Shown: positions 1-9,024 of the stretch, one piece after another
Layout of the letters: each line of letters begins with the position of its first letter
Position numbering within the stretch: position 1 is the first letter of the stretch
Assembly (NCBI GenBank): GCA_018336015.1
Contig: JAGXQZ010000055.1
Location: forward strand, 1-61,886
Source of the DNA: Algoriphagus sp.
GTDB taxonomy: Bacteria; Bacteroidota; Bacteroidia; Cytophagales; Cyclobacteriaceae
DNA: 61,886 nt
Reading direction: 5' to 3'
The notes under the pieces: model-generated
Told to the model about the DNA's origin: nothing
Databases searched by the model: none
The model's input: only the letters and a program-made list of their open reading frames with translations
Position numbers and translations under genes: made by a program

Positions 1-521
1 GACACTCCGGGAAGGAGCTGCAAGCCTTTGAAGATATCCGCCTCCCCCATAAAAGCCGGAATCGAACGCAACTCACGCGTAGTGAGCTTGGTGACTCCGG
101 TGATCGCGTTGCGAACATTTCGATCGGGGTCTTCCGACACAACGACCACCCCATCCAATTCGAAACTTTTAACAGTCATTTCCAAATTGACTACACCATT
201 GTCATACAGCTCTACTTGAGTAAAGACAGGGATGTAGGAAATGTGCCGAAAAGTCACCCGATGGACTCCCGGCTCTAGCGTAAGGTAGTAGAAGCCATAT
301 TTATCAGTGACCGTTCCGGTAAAAGCGCCATTTACATGTAGACCAACTCCTTGAAGTGGTTCATTGGTTTCTTCCGTGAGAATTTTACCTGTAAGGACGT
401 AGGTATTGGGATGTTGATTTTGAGCTTTTCCAAATCGAAAGGTCAAAGAATCTGTTTGGCCGTATGCAACCGTAATTCCGAAGAAAAAGAATAGAATTAG
501 CTGAAAGGAAAATTTTGACAT
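1..521 (-). CDS. TonB-dependent outer-membrane receptor, 5' part (runs off the window)
   Basis: Reading the minus strand from ATG at 521 gives 173 codons without a stop, so the gene continues beyond the window. It opens with a signal peptide (MSKFSFQLILFFFFGI, then VAYGQ). A carboxypeptidase-regulatory-like beta-sandwich follows (LTGKILTEETNEPLQGVGL, then GTVTDKYGFYYLTL). Next comes the start of a plug domain ending in IPAFMGEADIFKGLQLLPG, a typical Bacteroidota plug opening. Such proteins import substrates across the outer membrane with energy from TonB. The substrate cannot be told from this part. It is transcribed away from the lipoprotein gene at 620. Confidence 0.85.
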   Translation of the reverse strand, partial: MSKFSFQLILFFFFGITVAYGQTDSLTFRFGKAQNQHPNTYVLTGKILTEETNEPLQGVGLHVNGAFTGTVTDKYGFYYLTLEPGVHRVTFRHISYIPVFTQVELYDNGVVNLEMTVKSFELDGVVVVSEDPDRNVRNAITGVTKLTTRELRSIPAFMGEADIFKGLQLLPGV

Positions 522-619
522 GAGACTTCGAAGAAACCTGTTTTTTTTAAATTTTTACAGGAAAAATGTAAAAACCAATCCCAATCAGACTTCGTTTTTC
601 TAAACAAATTCAATGTCAA

Positions 620-1093
620 ATGAAAAAGATCCTATTTCTGTTATTCCTTGCGCTTCCCCTGCTGACCGCCTGCAAAGAAGAAGAGAAGCCAGACGAGGAA
701 GCTTTTATCTTTGGCCAGTGGAACCTCTTATGTGAAGGCAATTGCATCCAAATTTACAAGTTTGAAGGAGGTAAACTCTACGAAGACAACATGAGAAGCT
801 TCCGAGAGGCGCCTATCATTGTCTATAAAACTTCCCCGATGGACGCCAAATATGGTAGTTTGGCTCAGGAACTCGAAAACTCATTTCCAAAAGATTACTT
901 AATGCCTCGGGGATTGCAGTTTATCGGCTGTCCCAATTGTGTAGAGGAAGGCGGGTATTACCTGGCTTTTGAGCGTGAATCTGAGATCATTTGGTGGCAA
1001 GTAGGTCGAATTCCTGAACTTTGGCCTCAAGAAATCAGGCCATTTATGGAAAAAATGATTCAGACCATGAGAGAATTTCCTCCTCAGCAATAA
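620..1093 (+). CDS. Small lipoprotein of unknown function
   Basis: 157 residues. The N-terminus is a lipoprotein signal peptide with lipobox LLTAC, so the mature protein should be lipid-anchored from Cys18. The mature part is acidic at first (KEEEKPDEEA), then has pairs CEGNC and CPNC that could form disulfides, and several Trp. I recognise no family. A strong terminator begins right after the stop codon. It is divergent from the TonB receptor, separated by about 100 bp. Confidence 0.75.
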   Translation: MKKILFLLFLALPLLTACKEEEKPDEEAFIFGQWNLLCEGNCIQIYKFEGGKLYEDNMRSFREAPIIVYKTSPMDAKYGSLAQELENSFPKDYLMPRGLQFIGCPNCVEEGGYYLAFERESEIIWWQVGRIPELWPQEIRPFMEKMIQTMREFPPQQ

Positions 1094-1132
1094 AAAAGAC
1101 CTGTCAGGTTTCATAAACCTAACAGGTCTTTT
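1094..1132 (+). terminator. Rho-independent terminator after the lipoprotein gene
   Basis: AAAAGACCTGT (1094-1104) pairs perfectly with ACAGGTCTTTT (1122-1132). After one mismatch the stem continues with AGGTTT/AAACCT around a CAT loop. The 3' arm ends in T residues. The stem is nearly symmetric, so it may also stop leftward transcripts. Confidence 0.85.
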
Positions 1133-1195
1133 GCTTTCGTGAGTTAAAGCTATTTCTTATTCAAAATTGAGCTTAACAATAATCCAGAAACTCTA

Positions 1196-1233
1196 AGAAT
1201 CTTCATCGGACATCCGACATCCTACATCTGACA
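1196..1233. repeat. Short-period ACATC intergenic repeat
   Basis: The stretch reads as about four imperfect 7-8 bp units built on GACATC (GGACATCC, GACATCC, TACATCT, GACATT), directly beside the stop codon of the nucleoside phosphorylase gene. It is one of several short-period repeats with different units found only between genes here. Confidence 0.6.
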
Positions 1234-1234
1234 T

Positions 1235-2053
1235 TTAAATTCTACCCACCAACTCTCTCATGATCTGACTCATGAAGGGTTCGGCTTTTGCAGCTGCAGC
1301 TATGACATCCTCAAGCGATACTTGGTGGATTTTACCTTCTACTCCCAAATCGGTAATGGCCGAAATTCCAAATACTTCCATGCCACTGTGTCTTGCCACC
1401 AATACTTCCGGTACAGTGCTCATACCTACTGCATCGCCTCCGATGAATCGAAGGTATTTGTATTCTGCAGGAGTCTCAAGATTGGGTCCTTCGACGCCGC
1501 AATAGACACCTGTGTGGAGTTTTATTCCTTTTTCTTTGGCAATTTCCAAGGCCAAATCGATCAGTCGACGGGAATAGGCATCGCTCATGTCAGGGAATCT
1601 AGGGCCCAGTTCATCGAAGTTTTTACCCCTTAGAGGGTTCTCCGGGAAAAGGTTGATGTGGTCGGAAATAACCATTACATCTCCCACTTCCTGAGTGGGA
1701 TTGAGTCCGCCGGAAGCATTAGAAACCAAAAGCGTGGAAACTCCTAGCTTTTTCATGACTCTTACCGGAAAAGTCACCTCCTTCATGGAATAACCCTCAT
1801 AGTAATGAAATCGGCCTTTCATGGCGAGGACGCTTTTGCCTGCTAGAGTCCCAAAAATCAGTTTCCCAGAATGGCTTTCTACTGTAGAAACCGGAAAATG
1901 CGGAATGTCTTTGTAATCAATCTCCAGTTGGACTTCGATCTGATTACCCAAACTACCGAGGCCTGTGCCTAAAATAATCCCAACTGAAATGGGCTGGTTG
2001 TACTTGTTTTGAATAAATGAGACAGCTTCTTGAATCTGATTGAGGTAGTCCAT
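1235..2053 (-). CDS. punA: Purine nucleoside phosphorylase, trimeric type
   Basis: 272 residues from ATG at 2053. A TTG at 2074 would add seven residues but is less likely. The enzyme splits purine nucleosides with phosphate into base plus ribose-1-phosphate for salvage. Family marks are the phosphate-binding start GIILGTGLGSLG, the PHFPVSTVESHSG loop, GRFHYYEGYSM, SNASGGLN, and the signature GVYCGVEGPNLETPAEY with the GMSTVPE segment. Length and motifs fit the trimeric PNP family that prefers guanosine and inosine. It stands alone and is convergent with the lipoprotein gene. Confidence 0.93.
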   Translation of the reverse strand: MDYLNQIQEAVSFIQNKYNQPISVGIILGTGLGSLGNQIEVQLEIDYKDIPHFPVSTVESHSGKLIFGTLAGKSVLAMKGRFHYYEGYSMKEVTFPVRVMKKLGVSTLLVSNASGGLNPTQEVGDVMVISDHINLFPENPLRGKNFDELGPRFPDMSDAYSRRLIDLALEIAKEKGIKLHTGVYCGVEGPNLETPAEYKYLRFIGGDAVGMSTVPEVLVARHSGMEVFGISAITDLGVEGKIHQVSLEDVIAAAAKAEPFMSQIMRELVGRI

Positions 2054-2146
2054 GGTTTGTTGATTTGGGAGCAAAGATAGGATTTTGGATGGGGCTTAGA
2101 ACTTTTACCCCTACTTGCTTGTATAGGAGTGAGAAAATTCACCCTC

Positions 2147-2671
2147 ATGATCAAGATTATCGTAGGTACCAACCGAAAGAACTCCGTTTCCAAAACCATT
2201 GCGGAACTCTATCAAAGCATTTTGACAGAAAAAGGAGTAGCGTCTGAAATTTTAGAACTGGAACACCTTCCGGCAGATTTTACGGCCACAGCGCTCTATG
2301 AAAACAACGGAAAAAATCCCGGATATAACGCCTTTCATGACCGCGTCAAGGAAGGAAAAAAGTTTGTATTTATCGTAGCAGAATACAACGGTTCGTTTCC
2401 GGGAATTCTGAAGACTTTTATTGACGGGATGACCTATCCAAACACTTTCAGAAATAAAAAGTGTGCATTGGTTGGCATCTCCTCCGGAATAGGCGGGGGT
2501 GGCATCGCATTGAGCCACCTCACCGACATCTTCCATTATCTGGGTATGCATGTTCTTGCTCTCAAGCCGAAGCTTGCCAAAATCGAGCAAAATATGTCAG
2601 ATAACCTGCTCACCAACAGGCTGTATGTAGAACTCCTACATACCCAGGCAGACATGCTGCTTGAGTTTTAG
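2147..2671 (+). CDS. NADPH-dependent FMN reductase family protein
   Basis: 174 residues from ATG at 2147. An upstream in-frame GTG at 2129 is less likely because the flavodoxin-like fold begins at MIKIIVGTNRKNS. The Rossmann-like flavin-binding start, the AEYNGSFPGILKTFIDGM loop and the GISSGIGGGGIALSHL segment are typical of small NAD(P)H:FMN/quinone reductases. The exact substrate is not readable. Its stop lies 3 bp from the stop of the convergent ftsZ, so the two genes share almost no spacer. Confidence 0.85.
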   Translation: MIKIIVGTNRKNSVSKTIAELYQSILTEKGVASEILELEHLPADFTATALYENNGKNPGYNAFHDRVKEGKKFVFIVAEYNGSFPGILKTFIDGMTYPNTFRNKKCALVGISSGIGGGGIALSHLTDIFHYLGMHVLALKPKLAKIEQNMSDNLLTNRLYVELLHTQADMLLEF

Positions 2672-2674
2672 GAC

Positions 2675-4312
2675 TTAGTCCACATTGTCATGCAGGTATC
2701 TATTGTTGCCGAGAATTTCACTCTCGTTGCTTAGGTTATACTTGCTGATGGCTGGCTCAGAGCTGTGCTGTGGTTCATTCAGGACCACATTTTTGCGCTG
2801 ATAGGCAGGCACATTCATTTTCTCTTTCATTTCTTCAGGCGAAGCATTGAAGACCCGATTGCCTTTGAGCTTCTCAAATCGTTCATGTGCTCTCTGAATC
2901 GCCTTTTGCTTCATTTGTTCATAGTAATCATTGGCATAGAGCGGAGCAGTAGGCTGAGACTCCTGAGGAAGTTTTTCATTCTTCTTTTCAGTCTCTTCAT
3001 AGAGATTGTGAACGATTTTTTCTACCTCCTCCACTTTAGTTTCAACTGTTTTTTCCTCTACAATTGGCTGAACAGAAAAAACAAATTCCTCGATGGGTTC
3101 TTCTTCCACTTTTGGAGTGCTAGGAGCTGCTACAGGAGCTTTTGGCATGGAAAACGTAAAGGTAGATCCACCTGCGATAGGCTCTTCTTTTACTTGCTGA
3201 GCCTTCCCTGATTCCAGGTTGATCACGGTTTTTACCACTTCAGGAGTAGCTACCGAAGTACTGGCGATGGGTGTGGCAAAAGCAGATACCGGAGCAGATT
3301 CTACTTTTTTGGCACTCTTGTCAGATAGCCTATCCATCTCAAATCCTGTAGCAATCACTGTCACTCGGATAGCTTTGCCCAATTCGGAATCGATGCCCTG
3401 ACCAAAAATTACCTCAGCATTGTCTCCGGCCTTCTCCTGGATATACTCGGTGATTTCGCTGAGTTCGTCCATAGAAAGTTCTTCTTCTTCGCCTGACATG
3501 ATGGAAAGAAGGATTTTTTGAGCTCCTTTGATTTCCACATTGTTGAGCAAAGGGGAAGAGATCGCAGAGGCAGCAGCACGGATGGCACGGCCTTCACCTT
3601 CTTCGGTAGCCGAACCCATTACTGCAGCACCGGCTTCTTTCATGACAGTCTTCACGTCTTCAAAATCGACGTTGACATCCTGATGAATCGTGATGATCTC
3701 AGCGATGGATTTCGCCGCAGTGGTCAAGATATCATCTGCCTTACTGAAGGCCGTACGGATAGCCAAGTTGCCATAGATTTCTCTGAGCTTGTCATTAAGA
3801 ATCACAAGAACAGTATCGCAATTTTCGCGAAGCGCCTCGATACCAGCCTGAGCAACAGCCATTTTCTTTTTGCCTTCAAACATAAACGGTGCAGTCACGA
3901 TACCTACCGTCAGGATGTTGAGTTCTTTGGCAATTTTGGCTACAACTGGAGCTGCACCGGTCCCGGTACCTCCACCCATACCTGCTGTGATAAACACCAT
4001 CTTGGTGTTGTCAGCGAGGAGTTCTCTGATTTCTTCGTGAGACTCCAAGGCAGCATTTCTTCCTTGCTCAGGATTGGCGCCAGCTCCAAGACCTTCGGTC
4101 AAGTTGGCTCCCAATTGTAGTCTTAAAGGAACGGGGCTTGATTTCAAGGCTTGAGCGTCGGTATTGACTACCACAAACTCCACATCCTTGATGCCTTGGC
4201 TGTACATGTGGTTTACGGCGTTGCTACCGCCACCACCAACGCCAATTACCTTGATAATTGACTTTTGATTCTTTGGGAGATCAAATCTGTAATCTTTCAT
4301 GTTATCTGACAT
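2675..4312 (-). CDS. ftsZ: Cell division tubulin homologue FtsZ
   Basis: 545 residues. FtsZ polymerises with GTP into the division ring. Seen are the nucleotide-binding GVGGGGSNAVNHM (about 24-36), tubulin signature GGGTGTG (113-119), T-loops and the GTPase domain up to about residue 325. A long Glu/Pro/Val-rich linker of about 170 residues follows, then a conserved-looking VPAYQRKNVVLNE tail that would be the FtsA/ZipA-type contact peptide, and about 28 more residues. The long linker is common in Bacteroidota. It is the last gene of the operon, 100 bp after ftsA. Confidence 0.97.
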   Translation of the reverse strand: MSDNMKDYRFDLPKNQKSIIKVIGVGGGGSNAVNHMYSQGIKDVEFVVVNTDAQALKSSPVPLRLQLGANLTEGLGAGANPEQGRNAALESHEEIRELLADNTKMVFITAGMGGGTGTGAAPVVAKIAKELNILTVGIVTAPFMFEGKKKMAVAQAGIEALRENCDTVLVILNDKLREIYGNLAIRTAFSKADDILTTAAKSIAEIITIHQDVNVDFEDVKTVMKEAGAAVMGSATEEGEGRAIRAAASAISSPLLNNVEIKGAQKILLSIMSGEEEELSMDELSEITEYIQEKAGDNAEVIFGQGIDSELGKAIRVTVIATGFEMDRLSDKSAKKVESAPVSAFATPIASTSVATPEVVKTVINLESGKAQQVKEEPIAGGSTFTFSMPKAPVAAPSTPKVEEEPIEEFVFSVQPIVEEKTVETKVEEVEKIVHNLYEETEKKNEKLPQESQPTAPLYANDYYEQMKQKAIQRAHERFEKLKGNRVFNASPEEMKEKMNVPAYQRKNVVLNEPQHSSEPAISKYNLSNESEILGNNRYLHDNVD

Positions 4313-4376
4313 ATTTTATGGTTTGGTGAAATTTTTCAGTTGTAAGTAATTTTTGTGAATGGGGAAGAAAAGGGAA

Positions 4377-4397
4377 ATAACCTGCAAGGCGGGTTAT
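4377..4397 (-). promoter_or_regulatory. Hairpin between ftsA and ftsZ
   Basis: A 9-bp stem with one G-U pair and a 3-nt loop (ATAACCTGC / GCGGGTTAT on the plus strand) lies just after the ftsA stop. No T-run follows on the minus strand, so it looks more like an RNA-processing or attenuation hairpin than a full terminator. That role is inference. Confidence 0.4.
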
Positions 4398-4415
4398 CTC
4401 CCCCAATCATAAGCC

Positions 4416-5738
4416 CTAGTTGTAATTTTTATCATCCCCGATATCATCGGTGATCATGTTTCTTAGTTTGGTTCCGATTGCTTTTAGGATACTGTCACTC
4501 AGGATTTTCCCTCTGTCACCCATAATTTTTGAGGGTTTCAAACCTGCATTAGCTTTCCTGCTTTTATAGGCGCCTTCCCGATCATCGAGTGATTTGAACC
4601 CTGCTAATACCAGCCCCACTGTGGTGGCATACATCGGACTCTTTACTTCCTCAATAGCAGACTTGCCTAAGTGCTCATTGGGATAGCCTACTCTGGTATC
4701 CAGACCGGTCATGTATTCAAAAAGCTGCGAGATAAACTGCAATTGAGATCCTCCGCCTGTGAGTACAATGCCCCCAGCAAGCTTCTTATAGTAGCCACTT
4801 TGCATGATTTCATTCTGCACGATTTCGATGATTTCCTCCATTCTGGCCTGGATAATGGAAGCTAAGGTTCGGATAGAAATCTCTTTTGGAGGTCTGTTTT
4901 TTAGCCCGGGTATGGATACGATTTCATTTGGATTAGCTTCTTCAGCGATTGCTTTTCCAAAGCGTGTCTTCAGGAGCTCAGCTTGATTCTGCATGAGCAT
5001 GCAGCCTTCTTTGATGTCTGAGGTGATAATGTTGCCTCCCAACGGAATAACAGCAGTATGTCGGATGATATTTTCGTAGAAAATGGCAATATCAGTCGTA
5101 CCCCCTCCGATGTCTACAAGGCAAACACCGGCTTCTTTTTCCTCATCACTCAAAACAGAAAGAGAACTGGCCAAAGGCTCGAGAATCAGCTGCTTGGAAG
5201 TCAGATTCGCGCGTTTGACACATTTGTTGATGTTATTGATCGCGGTGCTTTGTGCGGTGATGATATGGAAATCAGCCTCTAATCGTGTACCCGACATACC
5301 CACAGGATCTTTGATACCCCCTTCGTAATCGACGGTATATTCCTGTGGCATTACGTGAATAATGCTATTTCCCGGAGGCACGACCATGTTGTGCATATCG
5401 GCCGTGAGGCGGAGTACATCTTCAATGGTGATTTCGTCCTCCGTTGGCTGGCGCATGATGCTGCCATGCATGATTTTGCTCTGAATATGCTGGCCAGCGA
5501 TACCGACGATTACCTCAGCAATATCCACATCAGCCATGTTTGCACATTCCTCCACAGCCTTTTGGATGGCATTGACCGTCTTTTCGATATTGGTCACTAT
5601 CCCTCGATCGACTCCGTCAGAGACAGCCTTGCCCATGCCGAGTACCTCGAGCTTGCCAAATTCATTTTTGCGTCCGATGATCGCGCAGATCTTAGTCGTC
5701 CCAATGTCCAGACCTACAATCAGTTTGTCGTTTTCCAT
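4416..5738 (-). CDS. ftsA: Cell division protein FtsA
   Basis: 440 residues from ATG at 5738. An in-frame TTG two codons upstream is possible. It is an actin-fold ATPase that tethers FtsZ to the membrane. Phosphate-binding loop 1 is GLDIGTTKICAIIG at the N-terminus, phosphate 2 is VDIGGGTTDIAIF near residue 210, and the adenosine motif is LTGGGSQL. The C-terminus carries a helix (ILKAIGTKLRNMI) suited to membrane binding, followed by a short acidic tail. The gene sits 3 bp after ftsQ. Confidence 0.96.
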   Translation of the reverse strand: MENDKLIVGLDIGTTKICAIIGRKNEFGKLEVLGMGKAVSDGVDRGIVTNIEKTVNAIQKAVEECANMADVDIAEVIVGIAGQHIQSKIMHGSIMRQPTEDEITIEDVLRLTADMHNMVVPPGNSIIHVMPQEYTVDYEGGIKDPVGMSGTRLEADFHIITAQSTAINNINKCVKRANLTSKQLILEPLASSLSVLSDEEKEAGVCLVDIGGGTTDIAIFYENIIRHTAVIPLGGNIITSDIKEGCMLMQNQAELLKTRFGKAIAEEANPNEIVSIPGLKNRPPKEISIRTLASIIQARMEEIIEIVQNEIMQSGYYKKLAGGIVLTGGGSQLQFISQLFEYMTGLDTRVGYPNEHLGKSAIEEVKSPMYATTVGLVLAGFKSLDDREGAYKSRKANAGLKPSKIMGDRGKILSDSILKAIGTKLRNMITDDIGDDKNYN

Positions 5739-5747
5739 ATCCAAGCT

Positions 5748-6503
5748 TTATTCACAAACAATTTGATTTTTAAACTTCACGCTGATGCGCTCATAAGCAT
5801 TCCAGCCTTTTCTCGGTAAAATTTCCTTGTACAGCACTTCAATTCGCTTGAATTTGCTCTCAAAGTCCAGTGCGTCCCCAAATTCGATCACCTGCTTCCC
5901 CACTTGCTGGTGAATTCGTATATCGTTCTTTTTATTAATCTCCAGCTCAGTCACTTGGGCATTCCAAAACTCGTCCATGGTGATGAATTGGATCAAAGGC
6001 ATCAGTTCGGGCATGGCCTCCACACTTCCCTGATTCATCAATTCTTCAGCATAGGCTCCTTCCAAAATCAATACCCTACTGGTATAGGTCGGAGAGGTAG
6101 GAATGATCAACCCTTCCTTGGTGATGTAGCCATCGGCAGCATCCGGTCTGGCAATTCTTGCAATCGGCTCATGCTGAGTGATGCTCACTTTGACAATTCC
6201 TTTTTGACCGACTGAGGCCTCCACTGACTTGATGAAGGGATGACCAAGAAGCCTTTCCTCCATGGCGCTCAATGGAACCTCTGACAGCGGAAGTCCGGCT
6301 TTCAATTCCGGAAATGCTGAAGACACAATCCCTTCAATTTCCTTTTCCTCGACGAAGTACACCCCACTTACTGCCTCTAGATCAATCTCCAATCCTTGGT
6401 AGGTTTTGAGCTGAACTTGCTTTTCCACAAATCCAATAAACCCTACCAAAACCAAGCAGAGCGTCATAAATCCAAGTCCCTTTTTCAGCTTTCTCTTATT
6501 CAT
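5748..6503 (-). CDS. ftsQ: Cell division protein FtsQ/DivIB
   Basis: 251 residues. It has a short cytoplasmic start (MNKRKLKKG), one membrane segment (FMTLCLVLVGFIGF) and a periplasmic part with a POTRA-like region (VSGVYFVEEKEIEGI, then PFIKSVEASVGQKGIVKVSI, then PIARI). FtsQ links early and late division proteins. The gene overlaps murC by 4 bp and precedes ftsA by 3 bp, so it is translated from the same operon. Confidence 0.9.
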   Translation of the reverse strand: MNKRKLKKGLGFMTLCLVLVGFIGFVEKQVQLKTYQGLEIDLEAVSGVYFVEEKEIEGIVSSAFPELKAGLPLSEVPLSAMEERLLGHPFIKSVEASVGQKGIVKVSITQHEPIARIARPDAADGYITKEGLIIPTSPTYTSRVLILEGAYAEELMNQGSVEAMPELMPLIQFITMDEFWNAQVTELEINKKNDIRIHQQVGKQVIEFGDALDFESKFKRIEVLYKEILPRKGWNAYERISVKFKNQIVCE

Positions 6504-7906
6504 GATTGGCCGGATTTAGCGATTGAATTCATCCAAGCTGCGATGGCAGGTACCAAACGGTCAATATCTCCTGCACCCATGGTCACTAAGACCTCGGGCT
6601 GGGATTCCTTCAGGTAATCCATCACCTGATTTTTCTGAATCAAAGTCTTCTTGCCAGCCTTGATTCCACCCATAAGCATCTCTGATGTCACTCCAGGAAT
6701 AGGAAGCTCTCGTGCGGGATAAATATCCAAGAGCACTACCTCGTCAGCCAAGGATAGACTTTCTGAGAATCCCTCTGCAAAATCCCGGGTACGGGTGAAG
6801 AGATGCGGTTGGAAGATGACCGTCATTATTTGGGTCGGAAACATGGCCCGTACAGAGCTAAGACAAGCTTTGATTTCCTCCGGATGATGAGCATAGTCAT
6901 CGATGTAAATAGCACCCGGAGTAGAAGAGTGAATTTCAAAACGTCTCTTTACTCCACGAAATGACTTGATTCCTTCTCGAATCTGGTCTTCAGTGACTCC
7001 ATGATCTACCGCAATAGCTATGGCTGCCAAAGCATTTTCCACATTATGAAATCCTGGAATGTGAAGCTCCAAACCCTTGATTTGAGCCTTGGTTCCGATG
7101 TAATCGAATTGGAAAGTCCCTGGCTTGGCAATGATATTCTCGGCATGAATGCCTGAGGAGCGAAGTCCGTATTCACGGATTCCTGCCCCCGAACCCACCT
7201 GTTCCCCCAGACGATACCAAGCATGAGTCTGGAGGTAGAGCTTGCCTTTTTTATCTACCAAACGGATAAATTCTCTGAAGCCGTCCAAGATGGTCGCCTC
7301 GTCACCATAGATATCCAAATGATCCGGATCTGCACTGGTGACCACAGCTTCATTGGGGTGAAGTCGGAGGAAAGAGCGGTCAAATTCATCCGCCTCTACC
7401 ACCACGAGGGTCGCCTCTTTAGACTTACCCGGAAGAATCAGGTTGCTGTTGTAATTCTGAGTAATACCGCCCAAGAAAGCCGCCACTGGCTTTCCTGCTG
7501 ACTTCAACAAATGTGCAATAAGCGAAGAGGTACTGGTTTTGCCATGTGTTCCCGCCACGGCGATGGTATAAAAATCCTTGGTAATCATACCCAGGACTTC
7601 AGATCGTTTTTTGAGTTGGTAATGGGCCTGGAAAAAGTTGAGAAGCACACTGTCTTTTGGAATCGCAGGCGTCCAAACCACCAAGACCTCATCTGGATCA
7701 GTGGTGAAATCAAATGGGATACTATCTGTTTTATCCTCAAAAGTGATCTGCATTCCCTCTTTCTCCAGCTCTTCAGTCAAAGGCGAAGGAGTCTTGTCAT
7801 ATCCTGCCACAGGATATCCCTCATGACGAAACCAACGCGCCAAAGCACTCATGCCGATACCGCCGATACCGAGGAAAAAGACCTTATGTATTCCTTTGAA
7901 TGTCAT
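6500..7906 (-). CDS. murC: UDP-N-acetylmuramate--L-alanine ligase MurC
   Basis: 468 residues. It adds L-Ala to UDP-MurNAc with ATP, the first step of the peptidoglycan stem peptide. The N-terminal UDP-binding fold starts FFLGIGGIGMSALARW. The ATP loop is AGTHGKTSTSS (residues 118-128), followed by the Mur central domain and the C-terminal ligase domain with DDYAHHPEEI and FQPHLFTRT. Start and stop overlap murG and ftsQ by 4 bp each. Confidence 0.97.
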   Translation of the reverse strand: MTFKGIHKVFFLGIGGIGMSALARWFRHEGYPVAGYDKTPSPLTEELEKEGMQITFEDKTDSIPFDFTTDPDEVLVVWTPAIPKDSVLLNFFQAHYQLKKRSEVLGMITKDFYTIAVAGTHGKTSTSSLIAHLLKSAGKPVAAFLGGITQNYNSNLILPGKSKEATLVVVEADEFDRSFLRLHPNEAVVTSADPDHLDIYGDEATILDGFREFIRLVDKKGKLYLQTHAWYRLGEQVGSGAGIREYGLRSSGIHAENIIAKPGTFQFDYIGTKAQIKGLELHIPGFHNVENALAAIAIAVDHGVTEDQIREGIKSFRGVKRRFEIHSSTPGAIYIDDYAHHPEEIKACLSSVRAMFPTQIMTVIFQPHLFTRTRDFAEGFSESLSLADEVVLLDIYPARELPIPGVTSEMLMGGIKAGKKTLIQKNQVMDYLKESQPEVLVTMGAGDIDRLVPAIAAWMNSIAKSGQS

Positions 7907-9012
7907 TTGACTAAGAATTCGAGTTCGTTGATAATGGCATTTGCCGCATCCGGCTTAGCCAGTTTTTTCATATTTTCTCCAAGAGTCGCTGCAATAGAAG
8001 TGTTCTGAAGGAGCTCATCTACTTTGGTTTTCAATTGACCAACTGCCTCGGCATCTTTCAGCAGAACTGCTGCCTGATGAGAGACATAGGCCATCGCATT
8101 TTTGGTCTGGTGATCCTCGGCCACATTGGGAGAAGGGATAAAAATCACCGGTTTTCCTACCAAGCTGAGTTCGGATACCGAAAGCGCTCCAGCTCGTGAC
8201 ACAATCACATCTGCCGAAGCATACGCCAAGTCCATTTCGCGGATAAATTCCCTCAAGTGAATGTGCTTCAGACCGGTATCTTCCAGCTTGGCATGCATGT
8301 CCTTGAAGTAGAATTTTCCACTCTGCCACAGGACTTGGTAGCCTGCTTCTTCCAGCTTTTGCATATCCTGTAGCACAGCCTGATTGAGGGTACGTGCTCC
8401 CAATGATCCTCCGAGTACCAAAATAGTCTTTCGGTCTGTAGCCAATCCGAAATGTTCGATCCCTTTTTCCTTTTTTCCTGACAAGTCCAAAATGTCTTTT
8501 CGGACAGGATTTCCGGTAATCTTGATTTTTCCGGCTGGGAAAAACTGATCCATGCCCGGATAAGCCACGCAGATGGAATCGGCCTTTTTGGCCAATAGCT
8601 TATTGGTCAGCCCTGCGTAGGAATTCTGCTCCTGAAGGAGGGTAGGGATTCCCTTATTTTGCGCCGCATAAAGCACCGGACCACTCGCATAGCCGCCTAC
8701 TCCCACCACTGCATGCGGACGGAATTCCTTTACAATCTGCGCTGCCATTCTCAAGCTTTTCCAGAGTTTGAAAGGAAAGCTCAGGTTGGCCAAAGACAAA
8801 CTGCGCTGAAGTCCGGCCACAGGGAGTCCTTTGATTGGATAGCCTGCTTCGGGCACTTTTTGCATTTCCATTTTGCCCAGTGCACCCACAAAAAGAATCT
8901 CACTGTCAGGATGTTTTTCCTTCCAGGCATTGGCAATGGCGATCGCAGGATAGATATGTCCCCCGGTGCCTCCACCGCTGATGAGAATTCGATATGTTGA
9001 CTGAGCGCTAAT
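7903..9012 (-). CDS. murG: UDP-GlcNAc:lipid I glycosyltransferase MurG, probable ATT start
   Basis: MurG adds GlcNAc to lipid I to make lipid II at the inner membrane. The donor-site SGGGTGGHIYPAIAIAN motif lies upstream of the first in-frame ATG (8889), so that ATG cannot be the start. Between the in-frame ftsW stop (TAA 9025-9027) and this motif the codons contain no ATG, GTG or TTG. ATT at 9012, 12 bp after the ftsW stop, gives ISAQSTYRILISGGGTGG, the length expected for MurG (369 residues). Further motifs are GVGGYASGPVLYAA, QEQNSYAG, LGGSLGARTLN and SRAGALSVSEL. The gene overlaps murC by 4 bp. Confidence 0.9.
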   Translation of the reverse strand: MSAQSTYRILISGGGTGGHIYPAIAIANAWKEKHPDSEILFVGALGKMEMQKVPEAGYPIKGLPVAGLQRSLSLANLSFPFKLWKSLRMAAQIVKEFRPHAVVGVGGYASGPVLYAAQNKGIPTLLQEQNSYAGLTNKLLAKKADSICVAYPGMDQFFPAGKIKITGNPVRKDILDLSGKKEKGIEHFGLATDRKTILVLGGSLGARTLNQAVLQDMQKLEEAGYQVLWQSGKFYFKDMHAKLEDTGLKHIHLREFIREMDLAYASADVIVSRAGALSVSELSLVGKPVIFIPSPNVAEDHQTKNAMAYVSHQAAVLLKDAEAVGQLKTKVDELLQNTSIAATLGENMKKLAKPDAANAIINELEFLVK

Positions 9013-9024
9013 GGCTTTTTGGGT

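Noticed and set aside
899..1114. 71-residue frame opposite the small lipoprotein gene
   Set aside because: Shadow frame; it runs through the terminator and has no family similarity.
7903..8889. MurG starting at the ATG at 8889
   Set aside because: This would remove the conserved GGTGGH donor-binding motif that is intact and in frame upstream.
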